Both the position numbers and the translations under genes were made by a program. 64,000 nt of DNA, taken from assembly GCF_042677945.1 (NCBI RefSeq), contig NZ_JBHUDN010000009.1. One strand, given 5' to 3'. How positions within the stretch are numbered: the first letter of the stretch is position 1; every line of letters starts with the position of its first letter. Below the pieces are notes generated by a model. It saw nothing but the letters and a program-made list of their open reading frames with translations, was not told the origin of the DNA and ran no database searches. Positions 7,599 to 16,673 of the stretch are shown here, piece by piece. Source of the stretch: Haloplanus litoreus (GTDB taxonomy: Archaea > Halobacteriota > Halobacteria > Halobacteriales > Haloferacaceae).

Positions 7599-8623
7599 CG
7601 GCGTTCACCCCGGTCGTCGTCACCGTCGATCTCGACGGAGAAGGTCAGTTCACCGTCCAGATCGCCCGTGTAGGCGAGGCAGGCCGCGCGGTGGGTCACG
7701 TCGTCGGTCGTGGCGAGCGGCGGGTCGCGTTTCGTGCAGACGTCCTCGGCGTAGGGACACCGGGTGTGGAACCGACACCCCGGTGGCGGCGCCGAGAGGT
7801 CCGGCGTCACCCCCGGAATCGTCGACAGGCGGTCGCGGTCGTCGCCGATCCGGGGCACGGCGCTCAACAGCCCCGCGGTGTAGGGGTGTTTCGGGTCGTA
7901 AAACAGATCCTCGACGCCGGCGCGTTCGACGGTCTGCCCGGCGTACATCACCAGCACGCGGTCGCAGAACTCGGCGACGATGCCGAGGTCGTGGGAGACG
8001 AGCTGGACCGCGAGGTCGTCGGCCGCGAGGTCGTCGAGTAGCTCCAGCAGTTGGGCCTGCACGGTCACGTCCAGCCCGGTGGTTGGTTCGTCGGCGATCA
8101 GCAGATCGGGATCGCCCGCGAGCGCCATCGCCACGAGGACGCGCTGAGCCATACCGCCCGAGAACTCGTGGGGGTACTGGGTGGCGCGGGTCGTCGGATC
8201 GGGGATGCCGACCCGGTCCAAGAGCGCGACGGCCCGGTCGTGAGCGTCGTCGCCGGATCGATCGGTGTGGGCACGGACCGCCTCGGACACCTGCTCGCCG
8301 ACCGTGTAGACGGGGTTGAGCGCCGTCTCGGGGTCCTGAAACACCATGCCGATCCGCCCGCCGCGGACCGTCCGGAGACGATCCGGCGACGCATCCAACA
8401 GGCTCTCGCCGTCGAAACGGACCGTCCCCCCCTCGATCCGTCCGGGTTCGTCGAGCAGGTCGAGGACGGCGAGCGCGGAGACGGTCTTGCCCGCACCGCT
8501 CTCGCCGACGACACCCAGTCGTTCGCCCCGGTCGAGGGTGTACGAGAGGCCGTCGACCGCCCGGACGACGCCGGCCTCGGTGTAGAAGCGAACGTCGAGA
8601 TCCTCGACCTCCAGAAGTGCCAT
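7595..8623 (-). CDS. Dipeptide/oligopeptide ABC transporter ATP-binding protein (DppD type)
   Basis: This 342-residue ATPase starts MALLEVEDLDV at 8623. That ATG overlaps the stop of the permease gene by one base, which rules out the longer open frame upstream. It has Walker A (GESGAGKT), signature FSGGMAQRVLVAMAL, Walker B (LLIADEP), the H-loop (LVSHDLGIV) and the family C-terminal cysteine motif (CRFHTRCPYAEDVC). It forms the ATPase heterodimer with the product of 6597-7598. Confidence 0.93.
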   Translation of the reverse strand: MALLEVEDLDVRFYTEAGVVRAVDGLSYTLDRGERLGVVGESGAGKTVSALAVLDLLDEPGRIEGGTVRFDGESLLDASPDRLRTVRGGRIGMVFQDPETALNPVYTVGEQVSEAVRAHTDRSGDDAHDRAVALLDRVGIPDPTTRATQYPHEFSGGMAQRVLVAMALAGDPDLLIADEPTTGLDVTVQAQLLELLDDLAADDLAVQLVSHDLGIVAEFCDRVLVMYAGQTVERAGVEDLFYDPKHPYTAGLLSAVPRIGDDRDRLSTIPGVTPDLSAPPPGCRFHTRCPYAEDVCTKRDPPLATTDDVTHRAACLAYTGDLDGELTFSVEIDGDDDRGERR

Positions 8624-9639
8624 TAGCGCGCCTCCCGCCGGTAGGCGCCGGTGTCGGCGTCCGGATCGAGAGCGTCGCGCACGCCGTCGCCGACGAGGTT
8701 GATCGAGAGGACGAACAGGAAGATTGCGAGGCCGGGGAAGACGGTGACCCACCACTCGCCGCCGACGAGGGTGTCGCGGCCGGCCGAGAGCATACTCCCC
8801 CACTCGGCGGTGCCGGGCGGGAGGCCGAGGCCGAGGAAGCCAAGCGCCGCGGCCGAGAGGACGACGGTGCCGACGTTGAGCGTCGCCTGCACGACGACGG
8901 GTGCGACGGCGTTGGGGACGACGTGTCGCGCGAGGATCCGCCGGTCGCGCACGCCGAGCGCCTTCGCCGCCAGGACGTAGTCGCGTTCGGCGACGCTCAA
9001 CACCTCGCCCCGGAGCAGGCGGGCGTAGCTGATCCAGCCGACGGCGACGAGCGCCGCGACGAGTTTCCAGAAGCCCTGGCCGAAGGCCGCGACGAGCGCG
9101 ATGGCGAGGACGAGGAAGGGGAAGGCGTAGAGCACGTCGACCAGACGCATGATCGTCTCGTCGACCCACCCACCGACGTAGCCCGCGAGGGCGCCCAGCG
9201 GGACACCCACCGCGAGGGCGAGACCGACCGCGATGGCGCCGATGGAGAGGCTGTACCGACCGCCGTAGAGGACTCGCGAGAACACGTCGCGGCCGGCCCA
9301 GTCGGTGCCGAAGGGGTGTGCAGGCGAGGGGGGCAGATACGCCTCGGCGACGCCGGAGGCGGCGGGATCGTACGGTGACAGTGCGACCGGTTGGACGACG
9401 ACGCCGCCCACCTCGACGGGGCGAGCGAGGACGGCGAGGACGGCCATGACGGCGATGACGGTGAGGCCGACGACCGCGGCGCGGTCGCGTCGGAACCGCC
9501 GCCAGGCGCGTTCCCAGCGGTCGTCCGCGGGCGTCGTCGAGGCGTCGGCGGTCGGGCGGGTGCCGACAGCGTCGGCGTCGGCGTCGGCGTCGAAACCCCG
9601 CACGCGCAGCCGACCGCGGTCGTCGAGCGGGTCGATCAT
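8623..9639 (-). CDS. Dipeptide/oligopeptide ABC transporter permease (DppC type)
   Basis: This 338-residue inner permease has an N-terminal cytoplasmic stretch rich in Asp, Thr and Ala, an OppC-like helix at about residues 53-71, and five to six further helices. The periplasmic segment HPFGTDWAGRDVFSRVLYG and the EAA loop (DYVLAAKALGVRDRRILARHVVPN), which docks on the ATPases, are both present. Six to seven membrane segments is normal for DppC. The next gene upstream encodes the partner permease. Confidence 0.93.
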   Translation of the reverse strand: MIDPLDDRGRLRVRGFDADADADAVGTRPTADASTTPADDRWERAWRRFRRDRAAVVGLTVIAVMAVLAVLARPVEVGGVVVQPVALSPYDPAASGVAEAYLPPSPAHPFGTDWAGRDVFSRVLYGGRYSLSIGAIAVGLALAVGVPLGALAGYVGGWVDETIMRLVDVLYAFPFLVLAIALVAAFGQGFWKLVAALVAVGWISYARLLRGEVLSVAERDYVLAAKALGVRDRRILARHVVPNAVAPVVVQATLNVGTVVLSAAALGFLGLGLPPGTAEWGSMLSAGRDTLVGGEWWVTVFPGLAIFLFVLSINLVGDGVRDALDPDADTGAYRREAR

Positions 9640-9682
9640 GGTGGGACGCGTCGGTCGGGAAGTGTGTCTCGTTCGATCATAC

Positions 9683-10630
9683 TCAGTAACGAATCCGTGG
9701 ATCTAACCAGCCGTACAGGACGTCCGCGAGCAAGTTGGCGACGACGACGGCGACCGCCACCAGCAACACCACGGCCTGCACGACGGGGAAGTCCCGCTGG
9801 AGGATGGCGCGGACGAGCAGTCGGCCGAGCCCGGGCCAGGAGAAGACCCGTTCGATGACGACGGCACCGTCGAGGAGGACGGCCACCTGAACCGCGGCGA
9901 CGGTGACGACCGAGACGAGCGAGTTACGCAGGACGTGCTTGACGATCACCGTCCGCTCGGCGAGGCCCTTCGCGCGGGCGGTGCGCACGTAGTCCCGTCG
10001 GAGTTCCTCGCTCACGGCCAACCGGGTGAGCCGGGTGAACAGGGCGGCCGAGGCGGTCCCCAGCGTAATCGCCGGCAGTGTGAGGAAGGCTAACGATTCG
10101 GCCGAAAGTAGCGGTGCGACGGGCGGAATCACCGGCACGAGGTTCAGGTGGACGCCGAAGAGGAGGATGAGCAGGAGCCCGAGCCAGAAGTTCGGCGTCG
10201 CGATGCCGGCGAGCGCGACGATCCGACTGCTCTCGTCGAGGAGGCCGCCACGGTCGACCGCGGCGAGGACGCCGGCAGGGACGCCGACGAGGAGGGCAAC
10301 GAGGAGGGCGGCCCCGCCGAGGAGCAGCGTCGCCGGCAGGCGGGCCGCGACGGCGGCGGTCACGCTCCGGTCGGAGACGACTCGCTGGCCGAAATCGAGG
10401 TGGAGAACGTCCCACAACCAGAGGGCGTACTGCGTGGGGAGGGGTTCGTCGAGGTGGTACTGGGCGCGAAGCGACGTCCGGAGTTCCGGCGTCGACTCCT
10501 GAAACTGCAGGACGTAGTCCACTGGCGTCCCCGGGAGGAGTTTCACCAGGCCGAAGGTGAGCACGGAGACGCCGAAGAGGATGGGAATCGTCAGGAGGGC
10601 GCGCCGGAGGACGTACCGTCGAAGCGACAT
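9683..10630 (-). CDS. Dipeptide/oligopeptide ABC transporter permease (DppB type)
   Basis: This 315-residue permease begins MSLRRYVLRRALLTIP at 10630; the further-upstream ATG would run into the binding-protein gene. It shows the DppB N-terminal helix, the QYALWLWDVLHLDFGQRV segment typical of the family, and an EAA loop (DYVRTARAKGLAERTVIVKHVLRN). About six helices are predicted. Together with the 8623-9639 product it makes the membrane channel. The gap to the binding-protein gene is 11 bases. Confidence 0.92.
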   Translation of the reverse strand: MSLRRYVLRRALLTIPILFGVSVLTFGLVKLLPGTPVDYVLQFQESTPELRTSLRAQYHLDEPLPTQYALWLWDVLHLDFGQRVVSDRSVTAAVAARLPATLLLGGAALLVALLVGVPAGVLAAVDRGGLLDESSRIVALAGIATPNFWLGLLLILLFGVHLNLVPVIPPVAPLLSAESLAFLTLPAITLGTASAALFTRLTRLAVSEELRRDYVRTARAKGLAERTVIVKHVLRNSLVSVVTVAAVQVAVLLDGAVVIERVFSWPGLGRLLVRAILQRDFPVVQAVVLLVAVAVVVANLLADVLYGWLDPRIRY

Positions 10631-10641
10631 CGGACCGTCGA

Positions 10642-12267
10642 TCACTCGCCCCCGGTCGTCGTGTAGGCGCCGGCCCACGGGGCGTAGATGGCGGTGAACT
10701 CGCCGGTGTCGAGCGGATAGGTGCGAAAGCCCTCGACGGCCGCCGACCGGACGGCGTCGATGCGTTTGTTGAAGCGGACGAAGGCGACGGGCGCGTCCGC
10801 GACGATCCGGCGCTGGGCGTCCTCGTAGAGCGCACGCCGCTCGCCGGGGTCGTAGGTCGCGAGCGCCTCGTCGAGCAGTCGGTCGACCTCGTCGCTCGCG
10901 TAGTGAGCCGCGTTACAGCAGGATGGCGTGGTCTGCCCGCTATAAAACAGGTTGCGAACGAAGCTGTCGGGGTCCCAGCCGCCGGTCCAGCCGAGCGCCA
11001 TCATCGAGTCGGATCGGTGAGAGTCGCCCGCGAGCACCCGAGAGATGTAGGTGTTCCACTCGAACTGGTCGAGCGAGACGTCGAAGAAGCCGGTGCGGTT
11101 CAGGCTGTCACGAACGAGCTGTGCCCACCGCACCCGCTCGGGTGTCTCGTTGGTGACGATGGTCGTCTCGTAGGGCGGCGAGACGTCGAGGTCGGCGAAG
11201 CCGGATTCGAGCAGTTCGCGGGCGCGTTCGGGGTCGTGGCCCTGGTGCTGGTCGCGCATCGCCGCCTGGAAGGACTCCGATGTGTAGTCGTCGAGGAGTG
11301 GGGAGATAGGGGCGTAGGCCGGGCGACCGATCCCGCCGTACACCGAGTCGACGATCTCCTCCCGAGGGACGAGGCGCGCGATGCCCTTCCGCACCTCGCG
11401 ATTCGAGAAGGGGACGGAGTCGAGGGGGAAGACGAGCATCTCGAACCCGCCGGCGAGGCGGTCGGAAACGGTGATGGTGTCGTCCGATCGAAGGTCGGCG
11501 ACCGAGTCGGCCGGCGGGTTGTTCGCCAGATCCACGTCGCCGGCCTGGAGCGCGGCCACCTGTGACGGTCCCTCGACGATGATACGGAACGTGAGCGTCT
11601 CGATCGGAGGTTGCTCGGGGGCGTCGCCCGCGCCGTCGTACCAGTGGCCGTCGGCGCGGGTGAGCCGAAAGAGCCGATCGGGTTCGTGCGCGTCGAAGGC
11701 GTAGGGACCGGTTCCGACGGGCTCCGCCGAGAGGTCGACGTCGTCGGACGCGGCCGCCTCGGGAACGATGGGCACGCCCCCGAGGGACTTCTCGAAAGGC
11801 GCGTACGGGTCGGAGAGGGTCACGTCGAGGGTGTGGTCGTCGACGACCGTCGCGTCGTCGTACCAGAGGAACACGTCCGACTCGCGGGGCGTTCCCTCGT
11901 AGCGTTCGAACGTTGCGACCACGTCGCTCGCGGTGAAGTCGCTGCCGTCGTGGAAGGTGACACCCTCGCGAAGCGAGAGCCGCCAGGTCAGGTCGCCACG
12001 CTGGTCGACGCTCGTGGCGAGCGTCGGTCGGACCTGCCCGTCGAAATCCACGGATAGCAGCGGTTCGTACACGAGGCCGAACGCCTTGCGCGAGGTGGTG
12101 TCGTTGGCCAGTGTCGGGTCGTAGTTCTTCACGTCGGCGGCGAGCGTCGCGACGAGTTCCGTCCCACCGTCGCCGCCAGAGTCGCCCGTACAGCCGGCGA
12201 CACTGGCGCCCCCCGTCGCCCCGACCCAGCGCAGCAGGCGGCGACGCGATGTGGTGCCCGGTGGCAT
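10642..12267 (-). CDS. Peptide ABC transporter substrate-binding lipoprotein (family 5)
   Basis: The 541-residue protein carries a Tat signal (RRRLLRW, residues 8-14) and a lipobox ending in Cys26 (SVAGC), so it should be folded in the cytoplasm, exported by Tat and lipid-anchored outside. The mature part matches the SBP_bac_5 family (KNYDPTLANDTT; YDFDAHEPDRLFRLTR-like core; GWTGGWDPDSFVRNLF). It captures the ligand, probably short peptides, for the permeases encoded downstream. It is the first gene of the five-gene operon running down to 6082. Confidence 0.92.
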   Translation of the reverse strand: MPPGTTSRRRLLRWVGATGGASVAGCTGDSGGDGGTELVATLAADVKNYDPTLANDTTSRKAFGLVYEPLLSVDFDGQVRPTLATSVDQRGDLTWRLSLREGVTFHDGSDFTASDVVATFERYEGTPRESDVFLWYDDATVVDDHTLDVTLSDPYAPFEKSLGGVPIVPEAAASDDVDLSAEPVGTGPYAFDAHEPDRLFRLTRADGHWYDGAGDAPEQPPIETLTFRIIVEGPSQVAALQAGDVDLANNPPADSVADLRSDDTITVSDRLAGGFEMLVFPLDSVPFSNREVRKGIARLVPREEIVDSVYGGIGRPAYAPISPLLDDYTSESFQAAMRDQHQGHDPERARELLESGFADLDVSPPYETTIVTNETPERVRWAQLVRDSLNRTGFFDVSLDQFEWNTYISRVLAGDSHRSDSMMALGWTGGWDPDSFVRNLFYSGQTTPSCCNAAHYASDEVDRLLDEALATYDPGERRALYEDAQRRIVADAPVAFVRFNKRIDAVRSAAVEGFRTYPLDTGEFTAIYAPWAGAYTTTGGE

Positions 12268-12355
12268 AGTGTATCACCGACGGGCGACGCCGAAATAGGC
12301 TACGATCGGTCACCCGACGGCGGACGGAGCGTGGAGGAGTCGCCGGCCGAACGGA

Positions 12356-13369
12356 TCAGGCCGGTGCCGGCGTCGGGCGAGGCGGCGGTGAGGGACCGCC
12401 CGGCGAACCGGTCGGTGTGTCGGCACCCGGCTCCTTCGGGGCACCGGACGTCTTCTCGCCGTTCACGAGGAAGTCGGCGATGTTGCCGATGAGGACCTCG
12501 TTGTCGGCGTCGTAGGCGTTCTCGCGGGAGATGAAGCCGGTGTCACCGACGGCGGTGACGTTGCCATCCTGGCTCCGCGCGAGGATGGCGTACTGGCCGG
12601 GGTCGCGGGTCGTCGACAGGTGCGTGCCGTCGGCACCGACGAGGACGGGCGTACCGCGGCTCGTCCTGACGGGCACCGCCTCGCGGACCACGACGCGTTC
12701 GACGCCGTCCGCGAGGCCGGCATTCGAGGCCGGTTCGGCGTAGATGCTCTTGTAGTTGTTGTCGTTCTCCTGCATGTTGTAGAGGTAGCCCGACCCGTAG
12801 GCGAGGCCGTAGGTCGAGGCGAGACCCGTCGTTCGGGGGGCCGTTGGTTCGAAGCTCCCGATTCCGAGCAGCAGGCCACCCGAGGCCTGGACGGAGGGCG
12901 GGCCGCCCATCACGAGGACGCGACCACCGGCGTCGCTGAAGGCCTCGACGCCCGCGAGTTCGTCGCTCGTGAACCGCTGTCGTGGGCTGGCGACGACGAA
13001 GGCGTCGGCCGAGCGGAGCGACTCGTTGAGGCTCTGGCGCTGGCCGCGGTAGAACCGGATCTGGTGGCCGTTCTCCACGAGCGTCGAGAGCAGGGGTTCG
13101 AGCTGGGTCTTCGAGACGGCATTCTGGTGGCCGACGTCGACGAGGACGGTCTTGCCGCTCGCCGAACTCTCCATGGTGATCTCGCCGGTTTCGTCCGTCT
13201 CGTCGGGGAGGATCGAATCCGGCTGGAACTGCTGGTTCTGAACGGTCACGGTGTCGCTCCCGGAGTCGGAGCCGGAACCAACGACGTAAGGGGCGACGGC
13301 CGCCGCACCGACGATCACGACCACGATGACGACGAACAGGGCGGCGAGTCTGGATTTAGGCGCTGACAT
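12356..13369 (-). CDS. DUF4350-like extracellular protein
   Basis: The 337 residues have one N-terminal membrane helix (about 7-30) followed by an extracellular domain. The core reads like DUF4350, a class-I-amidotransferase-like Rossmann fold without a clear catalytic Cys: LVDVGHQNAVSK, ADAFVVASPRQRF, GGRVLVMGGP, AVGDTGFISRENAYDADN. The C-terminus is a Pro/Thr-rich low-complexity tail. It overlaps the end of the S49 protease gene by 14 bases, so the two are probably made together. Function is unknown; a surface role with the protease is possible. Confidence 0.7.
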   Translation of the reverse strand: MSAPKSRLAALFVVIVVVIVGAAAVAPYVVGSGSDSGSDTVTVQNQQFQPDSILPDETDETGEITMESSASGKTVLVDVGHQNAVSKTQLEPLLSTLVENGHQIRFYRGQRQSLNESLRSADAFVVASPRQRFTSDELAGVEAFSDAGGRVLVMGGPPSVQASGGLLLGIGSFEPTAPRTTGLASTYGLAYGSGYLYNMQENDNNYKSIYAEPASNAGLADGVERVVVREAVPVRTSRGTPVLVGADGTHLSTTRDPGQYAILARSQDGNVTAVGDTGFISRENAYDADNEVLIGNIADFLVNGEKTSGAPKEPGADTPTGSPGGPSPPPRPTPAPA

Positions 13370-14255
13370 TACCGATCACCTCGTCTTGGGTCCGCACGGT
13401 TCCGTACACCATCAGGAGGGTGGGGGAGTCGACGGCATCGTAGCCGACGGGACTCTCCTCGACGACGACCGTACCGCCGTCCTCCGTGCTGAGCAGGAGG
13501 AGCCCGCCGGTCCGTGGCGGTTCCTTGCGGTAGACCTCGTAGTCGTCGAGACCGGCCGCGTTGGCGGCCTGTCGGATGGCGTCCTGAGTGGAGCCGACTT
13601 CGTCGGCCATCCCGTTGTCGACGGCGCGGGCGCCGGTGTACACCTTGGCGTGAGCGACTTCGGTGCGCGAGAGCTCGAGGTCGTCGCTGCGGTGTTTCAT
13701 GACACTGCCGACGAACGCGCGCTGGAGCGTCTCGATCTGCGCGCGTCGCTGGTCGGCGGTGGCGCTCGCCTTGTCGGGACCGCTCTTGATCTCGCCGGGG
13801 AGGGAGGGTCCGGGCGCCGCGCCGCGGACGCCCACGCTGCCGACGATGGAGGCGGGCGTGACGTAGATGTCGCGAGCGGGAAGCATCGCGTAGTAGGCGC
13901 CGGAGGCGCCCGTGGACTTGACGCTCGCGACCACGGGCATCTCCTTGGCGGTCCGCTGGACCGACAGGTAGAGCTGTTCGCTCGCGGCCGCCCCGCCGCC
14001 GGGACTATCGACGTTGAGGACGACCGCATCGACCGATTCGTTCTCGCGGGCCTCGCGAAGGTCCTCCTGGACGGCCGAGACCGAGTTGGAGGAGACGAAC
14101 CCTTCGACGGTGATGACGGCGACGCTGCCGTCGGGTTCGGTCGCCCGGTCGTACGCGACCGGAGCGAGGACCGCGCTCAACAGGACGGCAGCGGCCGCGA
14201 CGAGGGCGTACGACTGCGCCTTCGTCAGCGAACTGCCGTCGGGACTGTTCGACAT
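13356..14255 (-). CDS. sppA: S49-family signal peptide peptidase-like protease (SppA)
   Basis: This 299-residue protein has one N-terminal membrane helix (about residues 14-34) and a ClpP-like domain. The nucleophile Ser lies in the segment GASGAYYAML and the general-base Lys is probably that of GPDKASATADQRR, the Ser/Lys dyad of SppA. SppA enzymes degrade leftover signal peptides or membrane proteins outside the membrane. Length fits the short archaeal/Bacillus form. It is the first gene of a pair with the DUF4350-like gene. Confidence 0.85.
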   Translation of the reverse strand: MSNSPDGSSLTKAQSYALVAAAAVLLSAVLAPVAYDRATEPDGSVAVITVEGFVSSNSVSAVQEDLREARENESVDAVVLNVDSPGGGAAASEQLYLSVQRTAKEMPVVASVKSTGASGAYYAMLPARDIYVTPASIVGSVGVRGAAPGPSLPGEIKSGPDKASATADQRRAQIETLQRAFVGSVMKHRSDDLELSRTEVAHAKVYTGARAVDNGMADEVGSTQDAIRQAANAAGLDDYEVYRKEPPRTGGLLLLSTEDGGTVVVEESPVGYDAVDSPTLLMVYGTVRTQDEVIGNVSA

Positions 14256-14366
14256 AGTGCACTCCCCCCGTGGTCCCTCCGTCGGGTAATAAGCTGGCTA
14301 AACGAAAACGGTGATTGCACCTTGTTACAGTGTCGCTCGGCCAGGGTGTGACCGAACCCGGACGGT

Positions 14367-14558
14367 GACGCCCTCGAAACGAGCACCAGTCACACACAGA
14401 ACTACTCCGTCAGGCCGTATCCACGACGGAACAGGGCGATATCGAGGGCGACGACGACCGTCGACGCCCTCGAAACGAGCACCAGTCACACACGGAACTA
14501 CTCCGTCAGGCCGTATCCACGACGGAACAGGGCGATATCGAGGGCGACGACGACCGCC
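14367..14558. repeat. Tandem duplication of a 96-bp unit at the 3' end of the ABC permease gene
   Basis: Units 14367-14462 and 14463-14558 differ at only two positions. Each holds the last 61 coding bases, the stop codon and 35 bases of flank of the permease gene. The distal copy (14367-14462) is therefore a free-standing duplicate of the gene end. Confidence 0.95.
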
Positions 14559-15259
14559 GCCAGCCCCGCGAGAACCAGCAGCGAGACGTTCGGATCGACC
14601 TCCGAAGCGCCGAGGAAGCCGAAGCGAACCCCATTGACCATGTACACCATCGGGTTCAGATACGAAAGCGTCTCGAGGAGCGGCGGGAGTTCCGCGATGG
14701 AGTAGAAGACGCCACCAAAGAAGACCAGCGGCCGGAGGATGAACTGGTTCATCATCGTGAGGTCGTCCCAGTCGTCGGCCCAGAGGCCGCCGATCACGCC
14801 GATGCCCGCGAAGAGGACGGTGATGACGACGCCGAAGCCGACGAGGTAGAGCGGACGAGCGACGCCCACGGACGTGAACGCGGCGCCGACGATGGCGATG
14901 AGGACGCCCACGATGGCCCCGCGAGCGGCGCCCGCGAGGACGTACGCCGTCGCCATCTCGGTGTAGGAAAGCGGCGAGGTGAGCGGTTCGTGGATGTACT
15001 CGTTCCAGCGGCCGTGGAAGATGGAGAAGGCGGCGTTCTCGAAGGCGTTGGAGATGGCGCCGAGGACGACCAGGCCGGGGAGGATAAAGAGGATGTAGGG
15101 AATCCCCTGAATCGCGTCGATGCGACGTCCCAGGATGACACCGAACACCGAGAAGTAGAGCACGTTCGTGATCAGCGGCGGGGCGAACGTGTTCTTGGGG
15201 CGCCGGAGAAAGCGGAGTATCTCCCGGCGCGCGAGCGTCTTGAAACCCACGACGCTCAT
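14498..15259 (-). CDS. ABC-2 type transporter permease
   Basis: This 253-residue membrane protein has six predicted helices. It contains the ABC-2 family pattern: an early PPLITNVLYFSVFGVILG helix, the central ISNAFENAAFSIFHGRWN segment, and PLVFFGGVFYSIAELPPLLE near the end. It is the export channel working with the ATPase encoded immediately upstream; the start overlaps that gene's stop (ATGA). Such two-gene systems export drugs, polysaccharides or lipids; the substrate is unknown. The 3' end has been duplicated downstream. Confidence 0.92.
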   Translation of the reverse strand: MSVVGFKTLARREILRFLRRPKNTFAPPLITNVLYFSVFGVILGRRIDAIQGIPYILFILPGLVVLGAISNAFENAAFSIFHGRWNEYIHEPLTSPLSYTEMATAYVLAGAARGAIVGVLIAIVGAAFTSVGVARPLYLVGFGVVITVLFAGIGVIGGLWADDWDDLTMMNQFILRPLVFFGGVFYSIAELPPLLETLSYLNPMVYMVNGVRFGFLGASEVDPNVSLLVLAGLAAVVVALDIALFRRGYGLTE

Positions 15260-16206
15260 GGCCGCCCCCCGTCGGTGACCGCCGAGCCCTGGCGTGTCAT
15301 CTCGACGAACACCTCTTCGAGCGACGTGCGCGACACGTCGAGGTCGACGATTTCGTAGCCAGAGGCGTCGAGTTCCCGGACGAGGTCGGGGGCGACGAGG
15401 CCCCCGCGCGAGGCGGAGACGACGAGGCGACCGTCCTCCACGTCGACCGCCTCGACCTGGCCGTTGCCGGCGGCGAGATCGGGCACCGACCGGATCGGCT
15501 CGCGGAACGTGACCGTGATGCGGTCGGTGCCGCGGTCCATGAGTTCGTCGGGGGTACTCACCGTCACGACCTGGCCGCCGTCGAGGATAGCCACCTCGTC
15601 ACAGAGGCGTTCGGCCTCTTCGATGTAGTGGGTCGTGAGCAGGATTGTCGTCCCGTTCTCGTTGAGGTCGGTGATGAGGTCCCAGAGGTCGTGGCGGAGC
15701 TGGACGTCGACGCCGGCGGTCGGCTCGTCGAGGATCAGCAGGTCGGGATCGGTGACCAGCGCCCGGGCGATGAGGAAGCGCCGCTTCATCCCGCCGGAGA
15801 GCCAGTCGAACCGCGTGTCGCGTTTCTCGTAGATGCCGACCTGTTTCAGGACCTCGTCGGCGCGTTCGCGGGCCTCGCTCGCGGGGATGCCGTGGTAGCC
15901 CGCCTTGTGTTCCAGCACCTCGCGGATGGGGAAGAAGCGGTCGACGTTGAACTCCTGTGGCGCGAGGCCGATGCGGTCCCGCGCCTCCCGGTAGTCGGTC
16001 TCGACGTCGTGTCCGAACACGCGCGCATCGCCGCCGCTCTTGCGGACGAGGCCGACGAGGACGTTGATGAACGTCGTCTTGCCCGCGCCGTTCGGCCCGA
16101 GGAGCCCGAAGAAGCTCCCCTCCGGCACCGACAGCGAGACGCCGTCGAGCGCCGTCACGTCGCCGTAACGCTTCCTGAGATCGTCGATCTCTATGGCGGC
16201 CACCAT
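15256..16206 (-). CDS. ABC transporter ATP-binding protein (ABC-2 / DrrA-like)
   Basis: The protein has 316 residues. It shows Walker A (GPNGAGKTT), signature LSGGMKRRFLIARAL, Walker B (LLILDEP) and an H-loop (LLTTHYIEEAERLCD). A C-terminal domain of about 90 residues is typical of drug-export type ATPases. It powers the permease encoded at 14498. The gene is first in the pair and is read from the AT-rich intergenic region that it shares with the small-protein/aceA operon. Confidence 0.93.
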   Translation of the reverse strand: MVAAIEIDDLRKRYGDVTALDGVSLSVPEGSFFGLLGPNGAGKTTFINVLVGLVRKSGGDARVFGHDVETDYREARDRIGLAPQEFNVDRFFPIREVLEHKAGYHGIPASEARERADEVLKQVGIYEKRDTRFDWLSGGMKRRFLIARALVTDPDLLILDEPTAGVDVQLRHDLWDLITDLNENGTTILLTTHYIEEAERLCDEVAILDGGQVVTVSTPDELMDRGTDRITVTFREPIRSVPDLAAGNGQVEAVDVEDGRLVVSASRGGLVAPDLVRELDASGYEIVDLDVSRTSLEEVFVEMTRQGSAVTDGGRP

Positions 16207-16264
16207 CTAGTAGAACGACCGCGCTGGACGGAATTAAGCCCCGTGAAGTGTGTTTGGTCACTGA

Positions 16265-16340
16265 TACCACGCCACAAATAATGGCCTAAAATCCATTAAC
16301 GAATATTATCATTATAGATCATTAAATTTATTCTCTCCTC
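16265..16340. promoter_or_regulatory. AT-rich divergent promoter region upstream of the aceA operon
   Basis: This stretch is strikingly AT-rich for the window. It has several TTTA/ATTAT elements (for example TTAAATTTATTC at about 16322-16333) able to act as TATA boxes for the operon starting at 16431. A transcript from it would have a leader of about 70 bases. No clear dyad was found. Confidence 0.4.
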
Positions 16341-16430
16341 CGTCCTCCTCCCAGTTGCAATGCCCGTACACGACCACCCGACCCAGGCGAGAGGGATCGG
16401 CAGACGACCGACGAACGACACACGACACAC

Positions 16431-16673
16431 ATGGACCCGACCACTCAGCGAACCGACGACGAACTAGCCCAGCAAGCACCCCTCGTCCCGGACCTCGGCC
16501 GCCGCGATGGCGCCCAGTCGGCGACCGACGGCGGGACGGCGACGCGCCGCGCCACCGTGACGGACGCCACGACCCAGCGGACCTACGACGACGAACAGGC
16601 ACAGGAGGCGCCGCTCGTTCCGGACCTCGGCCGGCCCGAGCGCGACCGGAAAACGGACACGGAGGCACGATGA
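16431..16673 (+). CDS. 80-residue protein with duplicated motif, coupled to isocitrate lyase
   Basis: This is a short, hydrophilic, probably disordered protein. It contains two copies of one motif, at residues 4-24 and 47-68, with shared core APLVPDLGR preceded by TTQRT and DDE. The DNA of the copies differs at eight synonymous positions but only two replacement positions plus one added codon, so the peptide is being conserved by selection. Its stop overlaps the aceA start (ATGA), implying translational coupling. I do not recognise a family. A binding motif for the lyase or another partner is the natural guess. Confidence 0.75.
   Translation: MDPTTQRTDDELAQQAPLVPDLGRRDGAQSATDGGTATRRATVTDATTQRTYDDEQAQEAPLVPDLGRPERDRKTDTEAR

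Noticed and set aside
13326..14351. Long plus-strand frame opposite the S49 protease and DUF4350 genes
   Set aside because: GC-skewed shadow frame with no recognisable protein; the minus-strand products are convincing.
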